Positions 1 through 6,595 of a stretch of 12,867 nucleotides of DNA are shown one piece after another. The stretch lies in contig JAEYWW010000046.1 of the NCBI GenBank assembly GCA_023428805.1, positions 1-12,867 on the forward strand, given 5' to 3'. The stretch comes from Armatimonadota bacterium. GTDB taxonomy: Bacteria; Armatimonadota; Fimbriimonadia; Fimbriimonadales; Fimbriimonadaceae. Each line of letters begins with the position of its first letter. Position 1 is the first letter of the stretch. Both the position numbers and the translations under genes were made by a program. Below the pieces are notes generated by a model. It made no database searches, was not told the origin of the DNA, and saw nothing but the letters and a program-made list of their open reading frames with translations.

Positions 1-182
1 TAGCAAGCTCCGTGCTGGGCGCAGCGCCCGCGAGGCCGTGCCCGCTCTCAATCATCCTCCAAACTCTCTCCACCGCACCAATACAGAGCACCAAGGTGCT
101 CACTCCAGAGCTCGACCCAGGTCGAGCACTCCTGCGCTTGCACCTCTGGAGAGGTGCACCACAACGGCTGCAGTACGCGATG
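1..182. other. Non-coding stretch with four consecutive perfect inverted repeats
   Basis: No convincing gene is visible here. It lies directly downstream of the minus-strand DUF4349 gene. Inverted repeats seen: GGGCGCAGCGCCC at 17-29; GAGCACCAAGGTGCTC at 86-101; GCTCGACCCAGGTCGAGC at 110-127 (8-bp arms, 2-base centre); TGCACCTCTGGAGAGGTGCA at 139-158 (8-bp arms, 4-base loop). None is followed by a T-run on either strand, so they are not classical intrinsic terminators. GAGCAC occurs at 86-91 and again at 124-129, and both copies can pair with GTGCTC at 96-101, so two exclusive folds are possible. A 3'-UTR structure or small structured RNA is inferred, not shown. Confidence 0.5.
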
Positions 183-1073
183 CTAGGAGGAGATCGGTGG
201 TTTTTGCGGATTGCGCTTGGCTTTCCGATTCGACCAGACAACCAAGCCGACGAAGGCCGCGACGATCGTTCCCCAGACGGGGAGGTAGACCAGCAGCCAG
301 ATTCCCATGGTCGCGAGGCCCTTGAGTGTGCCGGACAGGGCGGTGGTGGCGGATGACCACGCTTCACCGGACCAGTTGGGGTCGGATTGGGGGGCGTTCT
401 CGGCGGTTTGAGTGAGGGTGAGAGTCAAAGAGCTGTAGGCGACCCGATCCTTGATGCTCGCGCGCTGGGCGTCGATGCGCTCGATGGAGGTGCGGATTTC
501 CGTGAGCTTGCCCTGAATCTCCAGGATGTCGGAGATCTTCTTCGCCTGGTCGAGAATCCGCAGGTAGCTGTTCTCCTGGGCACGCAGGGCGCGCAGATTG
601 GCCTCGATGTCCACAAGCTGATCGGTGATATCCTCCGCGTTGCGCCCCCGCTGAAGCTCGGTTCCCATCCCGGCCAACTGGTCAAGCACCCCGTCGTAGC
701 GGCCCGCCGGAATGCGGAATGTCATCGTCGAACGCGGCATCTTCGCATCGGCTTTGTTGGAATCCATGTTGGAGACAAATCCTCCCGCCGCCTTCACCAC
801 GCGTTCCGCGTCCTTCTCCGCGGTGGAGACATCATCGACCCGCACAGTCAGGTTTCCGGTGACGATGATCTGCCGGTTGGTGATGGCCGAAGAAACTCCG
901 CCACCCGTGCCGCCCTCCATGGGAGCGGATGCGGTCTCCATCATCATGTCTGAACCTGGAGGCGGCGAAAAGCCGGCGCGTTTGGCCGCAGATTCACTGC
1001 CTCCCGAACACCCAGCCAGGGCGATGGCGAGAAGGATGAGAGAGGAGACTTTGAGCTTCATGGTGGTCTTCAT
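183..1073 (-). CDS. DUF4349 domain lipoprotein
   Basis: The predicted protein is 296 residues and anchored at both ends. An N-terminal lipoprotein signal ends in the lipobox LAGC (Cys22 counted from the ATG at 1073). A C-terminal hydrophobic segment at about 256-280 is followed by a basic tail. Between them lies the pattern known from DUF4349 proteins: a beta-rich stretch from about 68 (RQIIVTGNLTVRVDD), the segment STMTFRIPAGRYDGVLDQL, then a charged, probably coiled-coil helix at about 150-210 that ends in RVAYSSLTLTL. The molecular role of DUF4349 is not established; an envelope or surface location is inferred from the lipobox. A second ATG at 1061 would give a protein four residues shorter, and neither start has a good Shine-Dalgarno. 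The reading frame stays open upstream to 1760, but that part is antisense to gspE and looks like a shadow. The gene is divergent from gspE. Confidence 0.85.
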   Translation of the reverse strand: MKTTMKLKVSSLILLAIALAGCSGGSESAAKRAGFSPPPGSDMMMETASAPMEGGTGGGVSSAITNRQIIVTGNLTVRVDDVSTAEKDAERVVKAAGGFVSNMDSNKADAKMPRSTMTFRIPAGRYDGVLDQLAGMGTELQRGRNAEDITDQLVDIEANLRALRAQENSYLRILDQAKKISDILEIQGKLTEIRTSIERIDAQRASIKDRVAYSSLTLTLTQTAENAPQSDPNWSGEAWSSATTALSGTLKGLATMGIWLLVYLPVWGTIVAAFVGLVVWSNRKAKRNPQKPPISS

Positions 1074-1275
1074 GTTATCGCGGCTTTGTCCAGTTGACGT
1101 TTCAGGCGAGCAGGCAGCATCGAAAAGGCGGCAAGCCGCCATGGGAAAGCGCGACGCAGGCGATCGCGCGATCCACGGAAGGCCGTTCATTCCGAACATC
1201 TTTTGATTCAAAATGAAAGTCCTGAATGTGGGTGTTTGAACTGAACGAAATCGTTCAAAGGACGTCTTCGCGGCC
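1074..1275. promoter_or_regulatory. Divergent intergenic region with several palindromes
   Basis: This gap must hold the promoters for both the DUF4349 gene (minus) and the gsp operon (plus). I could not find a convincing -35/-10 pair. TTGACG at 1094-1099 has no good -10 at the right distance. Four perfect inverted repeats are visible: GGCGGCAAGCCGCC at 1127-1140, GATCGCGCGATC at 1162-1173, TTTTGATTCAAAA at 1201-1213 (odd centre) and TGAACGAAATCGTTCA at 1242-1257. The last two lie in the only AT-rich part. The 1242-1257 palindrome abuts the AAAGGA (1257-1262) that probably serves gspE, so it could be an operator or a leader hairpin. That role is inferred. Confidence 0.4.
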
Positions 1276-2862
1276 ATGACTCCGGAGTCCAGGCCGGGGT
1301 CCATCCCTGGCGCGTCGAATCCTGACGAACTCAAGGGTGGACTCGGCCTCACGTTTGTCGACCTCGAAGAGGTCAAGCCAGAGGCGGAAGCACTCGCCCT
1401 GGTTCCGCCAGAATTCGCGCTGAAAAACCAGATTCTGCCGCTCAAATTGGAGGGCGGAGCTCTGGTGTGCGCCATCGGCGGGCCATCCTCGTTGGCGGCG
1501 CTGGACGACCTGGGAATTTTGATCGACCGCCCGATCCGCCCGGTCCAGGCCGATCCCGCGCTCATCAAGGACCGCATCGAACAGCGATTCCTGAGCGGAA
1601 TGTTGGCGGAGCTGCCTTCGGACGCAGAACAGCAGTTCGAGGGCAAGGACACCGAAGACCTCGCCGACCTTGCCAAGATGGCGGGTGACGCGGCGGTCGT
1701 CCAGATGGTGAACCTGATGTTCGCCCAGGCCGTCCGCGACGGCGTCAGCGACATCCACATCGAGCCCTACGAGAAGGACGTCAAAGTCCGCTACCGCGTG
1801 GACGGCATTCTGCACGAGGCCCTCACTCCGCCCCGCCGGATGCATGCGGCTCTGATCAGCCGACTCAAGATTCTCGGCGAGATGAACATCGCCGAGCGGC
1901 GTCTTCCCCAGGACGGCCGCATCAAGATCACCATCGCGGGCCGGACCATCGACGTCCGCGTTTCAATCCTGCCGACCGTCCATGGCGAGCGCGCGGTCAT
2001 GCGCATCCTCGACAAGGGAACCGCCGCCATCGGCCTGCCAGAACTCGGCATGAGGCCGGATACGCTGGAGATTTGGCGGAAGCTGATCTCTGTCCCGTAC
2101 GGCATGATCCTGGTCACGGGTCCGACGGGTTCCGGTAAATCCACGACGCTTTACGCCGCGCTCCAGGAAGTCTATTCGCCCGCCCGAAATATTCTGACCA
2201 TCGAAGATCCGGTCGAATACCAGCTCAAAGGAGTCGGGCAGATCCAGGTTCGGTCGAGCATCGGATTGACCTTCGCCAGCGGCCTTCGTTCCATCGTTCG
2301 ACAAGACCCCGACGTCATCATGGTCGGTGAAATCCGCGACCACGAGACGGCGGAGATTGCGATTCACGCCGCGCTGACCGGCCACCTCGTCTTCAGCACA
2401 CTGCACACCAACGACGCGAGCTCGGCCATCACCCGACTGCTGGATATGGGTGTGGAGCCCTACCTGGCCGCGTCGTCCATTGTCGGCGTGCTCGCCCAGC
2501 GATTGATCCGCAAGAACTGCCCGTTCTGCCGCATTCCCGTCGAACCAACATCTGAATCCCTGGCCGCGCTCGGCATCGGACCGGATGAGGCGAAACTGGC
2601 GAATTTCATGCAGGGGCAGGGATGCGAAAAGTGCGGCGGCACAGGCTACAAGGGACGCCAGGGCGTCTATGAGCTTCTGGTTGTGGACGAGCCCGTGCGC
2701 CGCATGACGGTGGACCGCTCGCCCGCCAGCATGATCAAGGACCACGCTTTGTCGGCGCAGAATATGCGGACCCTGATGGGCGATGGGCGGCTGGCGGTTC
2801 TCGAAGGGATCACCACCGCTGACGACGTGCTCCGCGTCTGCCAGCGTGAGGACTTCTCATGA
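1276..2862 (+). CDS. gspE: Type II secretion/type IV pilus assembly ATPase (GspE/PilB family)
   Basis: This 528-residue cytoplasmic hexameric ATPase powers pseudopilus assembly. The domains run in the family order. An N-terminal T2SSE-like domain covers about 10-115. The N2 domain, with SDIHIEPYEKDVKVRYRVDG, starts near 155. The ATPase core carries the Walker A motif GPTGSGKST at 282-290 (Lys288), an Asp box TIEDPVEY, a Walker B-like segment DVIMVGEIRD from 346 (Glu352) and the His box LTGHLVFSTLHTNDA. A zinc-binding tetracysteine element follows, with CPFC at 415-418 and CEKC at 450-453. Length and motifs indicate a complete, active enzyme. The ATG at 1276 has AAAGGA 13 bases upstream, a long spacing, but no better start is near. 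It is the first gene of the operon; its stop codon overlaps the gspF start (ATGA). GspE and PilB are hard to separate by motif; the GspG-type neighbour favours GspE. Confidence 0.95.
   Translation: MTPESRPGSIPGASNPDELKGGLGLTFVDLEEVKPEAEALALVPPEFALKNQILPLKLEGGALVCAIGGPSSLAALDDLGILIDRPIRPVQADPALIKDRIEQRFLSGMLAELPSDAEQQFEGKDTEDLADLAKMAGDAAVVQMVNLMFAQAVRDGVSDIHIEPYEKDVKVRYRVDGILHEALTPPRRMHAALISRLKILGEMNIAERRLPQDGRIKITIAGRTIDVRVSILPTVHGERAVMRILDKGTAAIGLPELGMRPDTLEIWRKLISVPYGMILVTGPTGSGKSTTLYAALQEVYSPARNILTIEDPVEYQLKGVGQIQVRSSIGLTFASGLRSIVRQDPDVIMVGEIRDHETAEIAIHAALTGHLVFSTLHTNDASSAITRLLDMGVEPYLAASSIVGVLAQRLIRKNCPFCRIPVEPTSESLAALGIGPDEAKLANFMQGQGCEKCGGTGYKGRQGVYELLVVDEPVRRMTVDRSPASMIKDHALSAQNMRTLMGDGRLAVLEGITTADDVLRVCQREDFS
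2848..2852 (+). promoter_or_regulatory. Shine-Dalgarno for gspF
   Basis: GAGGA lies six bases before the gspF ATG and inside the last codons of gspE. Together with the ATGA overlap it supports the chosen gspF start and coupled translation. Confidence 0.7.
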
Positions 2863-4082
2863 CGACCTTCGCCTACACGGCTCTGGAGCCGTCGGGCAAG
2901 AAGCGCAACGGCTACATCGAAGCGAACGATGAGAAGCAGGCCATCGCCATGATTGCCGCCGAAGGGCGGTTCGTCGTCGAAATTCGCGTCGATGCCGGAC
3001 GAACTGACATTGGCAAGGCGGCGGAATCCGAGGAGCCGAAGCGGCGCAAATTCACCAAGCAGGACCTCGCGCTTTTCAGCCGTCGTCTGGCAGATTTGAG
3101 CGATGCCGGACTTCCGCTCGACCGGGCGTTGCAGGTCTTGATTGAACAGACCGAAAGCGAGCCGCTCAGCGAGGCAGTTGAGGAGGCTTTGACCGATGTC
3201 CGCGGCGGCATTCCGGTTTCCGAAGCCCTTGCCAAGCATCCCAAGCTTTTTCCGAACATCTACACCCAGACGCTGGCGGCGGGCGAGGCGTCCGGTCAAT
3301 TTGGTCAGGCCGCAGAACGTTTGGCGGACCTCCAAGAGACTGAAGTGGCGCGGCGGAGCCAGATCGTCTCCTCTCTCATCTATCCCTGTGTCTTGATCAT
3401 CGTGGCCATCCTGATGGTCGTGTTCCTGATGGGATATATCGTCCCCAAGTTGTCGGGGGTGTTTGAAGGAATGGGAGATGATCTGCCCGCGCCGACGAAG
3501 CTGCTGCTGGGCACCACGAACTTCCTCACGGGCAACTGGATCATGATCCTTGTCGTGCTTGTGGGCAGCTTCGTTGCCCTGCGCGTCTACTTTGCGACTC
3601 CGGCGGGTGCGATGAGCCGTGATGCCTTCCTGCTCCGAGCTCCGCTGATGGGACCGATCATCAAAAAGGGAGTCATCAGCCGGTATTCCCGCATCCTCTC
3701 CACCCTCGTCCAAGGCGGCGTCCCGATTCTGGAAGGGCTCCGTCTCGCAGGCTTGGCGGCGGGCAATAAAGTCTTTCAATCCAAAAGCGCGCAAATTGAG
3801 GACGATGTCCGAGATGGTCGCCCGGTTGCGCAAGCAATGCGCGACACCGGCGTGTTTCCTCCTGTGCTCACCCACATGGTTGCCATCGGCGAGGAGACAG
3901 GCGATCTTCCGAAAATGCTGTCCCGCGTCGCTGACAGCCTGGATTTTGAGGTGGAGCACGGACTCCGCCGAATCACGAGCCTGCTTGAGCCCATCATCAT
4001 CGTCGCGATGGGCGGATTGGTGGCTTTCATCGTTTTGAGCGTCATGCTCCCCATCGTCCAGGCACAGACCCTGGTGAAGTGA
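2859..4082 (+). CDS. gspF: Type II secretion inner-membrane platform protein GspF
   Basis: This is a 407-residue polytopic inner-membrane protein that forms the platform under the pseudopilus and contacts GspE. It opens with the family signature TTFAYTALEPSGKKRNGYIEA. Two T2SSF repeats follow, at about 70-195 and 275-400. Each has the pattern of an alpha-helical bundle with a Gly-rich turn (TLAAGEASGQFGQAAERLA in the first repeat, MVAIGEETGDLPKMLSRVAD in the second). Hydrophobic membrane segments are at about 172-197, 227-247 and 377-399. Length matches the family. Its ATG overlaps the gspE stop by four bases and a GAGGA sits six bases upstream; gspG follows after seven bases. Nothing is truncated or disrupted. 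Confidence 0.95.
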   Translation: MTTFAYTALEPSGKKRNGYIEANDEKQAIAMIAAEGRFVVEIRVDAGRTDIGKAAESEEPKRRKFTKQDLALFSRRLADLSDAGLPLDRALQVLIEQTESEPLSEAVEEALTDVRGGIPVSEALAKHPKLFPNIYTQTLAAGEASGQFGQAAERLADLQETEVARRSQIVSSLIYPCVLIIVAILMVVFLMGYIVPKLSGVFEGMGDDLPAPTKLLLGTTNFLTGNWIMILVVLVGSFVALRVYFATPAGAMSRDAFLLRAPLMGPIIKKGVISRYSRILSTLVQGGVPILEGLRLAGLAAGNKVFQSKSAQIEDDVRDGRPVAQAMRDTGVFPPVLTHMVAIGEETGDLPKMLSRVADSLDFEVEHGLRRITSLLEPIIIVAMGGLVAFIVLSVMLPIVQAQTLVK

Positions 4083-4089
4083 TCCGAAA

Positions 4090-4524
4090 ATGAAGACACG
4101 CTTGCACTTGAACCGCCGACGAGGCTTCACTCTGATGGAGCTCTTGATCGTCATCATGATCATCGCCACTCTTGCGGCCATGATCATCCCGAGACTCATC
4201 TCCAAGACCGAGGATGCGAAGGTTGCCAAAGCCATGGGCGATCTCGCCAATCTGAACACGGTCCTCAACACGTTTCGTCTCGACGTGGGTCGATACCCCT
4301 CGACGGAGGAGGGACTTGAGGTGCTCCGCACTCCTCCCCAGAGCGCGCAGAACTGGAATGGCCCCTACATCGAGCGGAATATCCCGCTTGATCCTTGGGG
4401 CAATCCCTACCAATATGGTTGGCCGGGAGCCTACGGCAATGACTCCTTCACGCTCTACAGTTTGGGGGCGGATGGGCAGGACGGCGGCGACGGCAACAAC
4501 GCGGACATCTATCAGACCGACTGA
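4090..4524 (+). CDS. gspG: Major pseudopilin GspG
   Basis: This 144-residue prepilin is the main subunit of the T2SS pseudopilus. The leader is short and very basic. The prepilin-peptidase site is RRRG|FTLMELLIV, with cleavage after Gly12, Phe at +1 and the invariant Glu at +5 (Glu17), followed by the hydrophobic helix. The C-terminal half has GspG hallmarks: RYPSTEEGLEVLRT, the segment GPYIERNIPLDPWGNPYQY, and the calcium-loop signature LGADGQDGGDGNNADI with acidic residues at 128, 131, 134 and 139. This pattern separates GspG from type IV pilins. Length is normal. It starts seven bases after gspF with no strong Shine-Dalgarno, so translation is probably coupled. A dedicated prepilin peptidase is needed and is not in this window. 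Confidence 0.96.
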   Translation: MKTRLHLNRRRGFTLMELLIVIMIIATLAAMIIPRLISKTEDAKVAKAMGDLANLNTVLNTFRLDVGRYPSTEEGLEVLRTPPQSAQNWNGPYIERNIPLDPWGNPYQYGWPGAYGNDSFTLYSLGADGQDGGDGNNADIYQTD

Positions 4525-4530
4525 TCGCGC

Positions 4531-5088
4531 ATGAGGCGGAGACGGGGCTTTACTTTGGTTGAGATTTCCATCGTGATCGTGGTGATCGCGCTGATGGCCT
4601 CTGTCATCTTGCCTCGAATGATGCCCCTGATCCAATCGCAGCGGTTGGAGTCGTTCCGGCAGGACGCGCTCAATCTCGTCCGGGAAGCGCGGGAGCAGGC
4701 CATCGGCCAGGGACGCCCCATCACGGTGCTGGTGGACAGCGCTGAAATCAGCGCGGTCACAGACGATCAGAGCGAAGTCAATCCCGATGGCGCGCAGGAG
4801 GAAGCGGGTGGTCGATCTCTCGACTCCGAATCTCTGCCCGAAGGGACCGAAGTTGCCCAGCTCTGGCTGGAAGGCAGGACGGTGGATGCGTCTTCATTCC
4901 GTCTTGTCTTCTATCCCACGGGCGACGCCACGCCTGCGGTGATCCAATTTGATCAGGGTGGGCGCATCTGGCACATCCTCGTTGAAGGCGGCACGGGCCG
5001 GGTGACGTTCGTGGACGCCGCATATACCGAAGGCGGCGAAACGCGATGGCCCGCAGGGAACCTTGAGGTGCGTGGTGCCTCGTCGTAA
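4531..5088 (+). CDS. gspH: Minor pseudopilin GspH
   Basis: This is a 185-residue prepilin-like protein with a five-residue basic leader, cleavage site RRRRG|FTLVEISIV (after Gly6) and Glu11 at +5. The following hydrophobic helix reaches about residue 30. The rest fits a GspH/FimT globular domain: SQRLESFRQDALNLVREAREQAI-like helix, then beta strands. Residues 75-105 (around EVNPDGAQEEAGGRSLDSES) form an acidic, low-complexity loop that looks like an insertion or linker. The ATG is six bases after the gspG stop without a clear Shine-Dalgarno. Its 3' end overlaps the gspI start. The assignment to GspH rests mainly on operon order (G-H-I-J) and length, because minor pseudopilins diverge strongly outside the N-terminus. 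Confidence 0.85.
   Translation: MRRRRGFTLVEISIVIVVIALMASVILPRMMPLIQSQRLESFRQDALNLVREAREQAIGQGRPITVLVDSAEISAVTDDQSEVNPDGAQEEAGGRSLDSESLPEGTEVAQLWLEGRTVDASSFRLVFYPTGDATPAVIQFDQGGRIWHILVEGGTGRVTFVDAAYTEGGETRWPAGNLEVRGASS
5065..5070 (+). promoter_or_regulatory. Shine-Dalgarno for gspI
   Basis: GAGGTG lies four bases upstream of the GTG at 5075, inside the gspH coding end. It favours that GTG over the TTG at 5063 and the GTG at 5072. Confidence 0.5.
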
Positions 5089-5470
5089 CGCCGGCTTCAC
5101 AATCATCGAGGTGCTGGTCGCAATGGTTCTTCTTGCGATTGGCGTGACCACATTGGTCGGGGTGTTGGGCACCGTTTCCCGCACGAATGCCCGGGTCATC
5201 CTCAAAGAGCGGGTCGAGCGCGCCGCCGACGAGAAACTCGGCGAACTGGTCGCCACCGGCGATATTCAATATGACGGCTCGGGCGGCTTCGACAATCCAG
5301 AAGATCAGGATCTTTCCTGGTCAAGCCAGATCAGCGCGACAGGCACAGAAGGGCTGAGTTATGCAAGCGTGACGGTTCGGAGTGGGGAATATTCGGCGGT
5401 CGCGGATCGGCTCATCTACATCGCCCCGGAGACGGAAGAGACTGAGGGACAGGAGACCGCCACGCAGTGA
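5075..5470 (+). CDS. gspI: Minor pseudopilin GspI
   Basis: This is a 131-residue minor pseudopilin, probably part of the tip complex with GspH and GspJ. The class III signal is MPRRNAG|FTIIEVLVAM, with cleavage after Gly7, Glu12 at +5 and a hydrophobic helix to about residue 33. The helix continues with SRTNARVILKERVERAADEK, the region typical of GspI. The C-terminus ends in an acidic, Glu/Thr-rich tail (PETEETEGQETATQ). The start is uncertain. GTG at 5075 has the best-placed ribosome site; GTG at 5072 and TTG at 5063 (which would add MRCV-type residues) are alternatives. The gene overlaps gspH by 14 bases and its stop overlaps the gspJ start (GTGA). The family call rests on the N-terminus, size and position. 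Confidence 0.85.
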   Translation: MPRRNAGFTIIEVLVAMVLLAIGVTTLVGVLGTVSRTNARVILKERVERAADEKLGELVATGDIQYDGSGGFDNPEDQDLSWSSQISATGTEGLSYASVTVRSGEYSAVADRLIYIAPETEETEGQETATQ

Positions 5471-6204
5471 AAAGACTTCAACGCGGCTTGACCCTCTTGG
5501 AACTGCTGATTGCATTCGGTGCGGCGGCGATGATTCTTGTGACCTTGACGGCTTCGCTGAGCACCGCATTCGACTGGCAGAGAAGGCAGCCTGCGCTGAA
5601 GGAAGCGCGGGACAATCGCTACCGATTCGAGGATCGAATGCGGGGATTGCTGCAGAGAGCATACATCACCTCGGATGAGGAGGATGCGGCGGGTTACTTC
5701 ATCGCCGAACCCCAGTCTGGTTCTGGTCAGTTCGCGGATTCCCTGGTCTTCACATCCATTGGGTCCTCTCCCTCTGGGGCGTATCTTGATTCGGACGAGA
5801 CAGATTTTCAAGTTCTGAATGAGCGGTTCGGGCCGCAGGGCGGGATCGAGGAAGTTTCTTTGTCGCTCGTTCCGATTGGATCGTCGCCCAGTCAAGATGG
5901 GCTCTTTCTCAGGCAGCAGCGTCCCGCAGATGGAGACTCCACTCAAGGTGGCTGGGAATCGTTGTTGGATGAAAGGATTCAGGAGATTCAGTTCGAGCTT
6001 TGGGATGGCACGGAATGGCTCGGCACATGGGACACCCGGAACAACCAGCGGCGAATCCCCGCCGCAATCCGCGTGAGCTACCGGATGCAGGACGACGGCA
6101 TCGACCGGGTTTTCATCGTCCGGCTTCCGAACAGCGACATCACGACCGAGGATCCACTGACTGAGGAGACCGAAGGCGGCGCGGAGGGCCAGGCACAGCA
6201 ATGA
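5467..6204 (+). CDS. gspJ: Minor pseudopilin GspJ
   Basis: This is a 245-residue pseudopilin with leader MKRLQRG|LTLLELLIA. Cleavage falls after Gly7, Leu stands at +1 in place of the usual Phe, and Glu12 is at +5. A hydrophobic helix runs to about residue 30. The body has the GspJ layout: a helix with RYRFEDRMRGLLQRAY, then a long beta-rich domain that includes EISLSLV-type strands, QEIQFELWDGTEWLGTW and the strand AAIRVSYRM. The protein ends in an acidic low-complexity tail from about 225 (TEDPLTEETEGGAEGQ) that resembles the GspI tail. The GTG start overlaps the gspI stop, with AGGAG 11 bases upstream (5451-5455). It is the last recognisable gene of the operon. Its TGA overlaps an ATG (6201) that leads only into repeat sequence. 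Confidence 0.88.
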   Translation: MKRLQRGLTLLELLIAFGAAAMILVTLTASLSTAFDWQRRQPALKEARDNRYRFEDRMRGLLQRAYITSDEEDAAGYFIAEPQSGSGQFADSLVFTSIGSSPSGAYLDSDETDFQVLNERFGPQGGIEEVSLSLVPIGSSPSQDGLFLRQQRPADGDSTQGGWESLLDERIQEIQFELWDGTEWLGTWDTRNNQRRIPAAIRVSYRMQDDGIDRVFIVRLPNSDITTEDPLTEETEGGAEGQAQQ

Positions 6205-6231
6205 AAACTCTCATCCTCCCCCTCGCCTATC

Positions 6232-6259
6232 CTCTCCCCAGTGGGGGGAGAGATTTGTT
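6232..6259 (+). terminator. Possible intrinsic terminator of the gsp operon
   Basis: The first stem-loop after gspJ (8-bp arms CTCTCCCC/GGGGAGAG, loop 6240-6244) is followed by ATTTGTT, a moderately U-rich tract. It starts 28 bases after the gspJ stop. It may simply be the first unit of the repeat cluster doing this job. Confidence 0.35.
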
Positions 6260-6282
6260 CTCCCTCCCCAAGCTGGGGAGGG
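6255..6282 (+). repeat. 28-base direct repeat, copy 1
   Basis: This copy is identical over 28 bases to 6498-6525. It begins TTGTTCTCCC and includes the whole CCCTCCCCA-AGC-TGGGGAGGG hairpin. The two copies start 243 bases apart, and each is preceded by a CTCTCCCC-type hairpin, so a two-hairpin block has been duplicated. Confidence 0.9.
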
Positions 6283-6497
6283 CCGGGGAGGGGTTGGCTT
6301 GTTCCACCCAGATTCTCAGGAGCAAGCCAACCCCCCCCCTGCCCCCTCCCGGCTCGGGAGGGGAGATGAGCCCTCGCCCTTCAGGGAGAGGGTTGGGTGA
6401 GGGTGCTTCGGGGCTGCGCTTCAGTCCGATAGTTTTTCCAAGCGGACTGAAGGCTGAAATCCCCCGCACCTGGCCTCTCCCCCGTGGGGAGAGGGAG

Positions 6498-6525
6498 TTG
6501 TTCTCCCTCCCCAAGCTGGGGAGGG
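6498..6525 (+). repeat. 28-base direct repeat, copy 2
   Basis: This is an exact second copy of 6255-6282. It is followed by a further CCCTCTCCCC hairpin (6534-6556), which gives the order hairpin A - B - A on this side of the cluster. Confidence 0.9.
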
Positions 6526-6595
6526 GAGTTGAGCCCTCTCCCCCGTGGGGAGAGGGATGGCCCGCTTATACCAGCGAGCGGAGAACGAGGACTGC

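Larger units (their letters stand above)
6224..6557. repeat. Composite GC-rich palindromic repeat cluster between convergent operons
   Basis: Nine perfect or near-perfect stem-loops lie head to tail. They are 6232-6252 (CTCTCCCC arm), 6262-6282 (CCCTCCCCA arm, loop AGC), 6291-6333 (11-bp arm GGGTTGGCTTG), 6343-6363 (CCCCTCCCG arm, loop GCT), 6371-6392 (CCCTC/GAGGG, one mismatch), 6419-6452 (CTTCAGTCCG arm), 6474-6494 (CCTCTCCCC arm, loop CGT), 6505-6525 (again CCCTCCCCA/AGC) and 6534-6556 (CCCTCTCCCC arm, loop CGT). The pair 6343-6392 and the pair 6505-6556 are versions of one unit, joined by GAGATGAG and GAGTTGAG. Any long frame through it encodes Pro/Gly/Arg/Leu low complexity and is not a gene. 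It resembles the mobile intergenic palindromes common in GC-rich bacteria. It sits between the ends of two convergent operons and could stop transcription from both sides. Confidence 0.85.

Noticed and set aside
12..356. 114-residue plus-strand frame at the left edge
   Set aside because: It runs through the hairpin array and then antisense to the DUF4349 gene; no domain, no ribosome site, and composition like random GC-rich sequence.
1094..1122. TTGACG as a sigma-70 -35 box
   Set aside because: No TATAAT-like hexamer lies 16-18 bases downstream in either reading, so a promoter cannot be supported.
1074..1760. Upstream extension of the DUF4349 reading frame (would give 525 residues)
   Set aside because: The extra part is antisense to the well-supported gspE, and the lipoprotein signal with lipobox starts only at 1073 or 1061; the open frame is a by-product of GC-rich codon use.
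2667..4331. 554-residue minus-strand frame opposite gspE/gspF/gspG
   Set aside because: It crosses three strongly supported genes, has a skewed Arg/His/Asp composition and shows no recognisable domain.
6224..6557. CRISPR array
   Set aside because: Repeats are hairpins of varied sequence and spacing with only one exact 28-base pair; there are no regular spacers and no cas genes.
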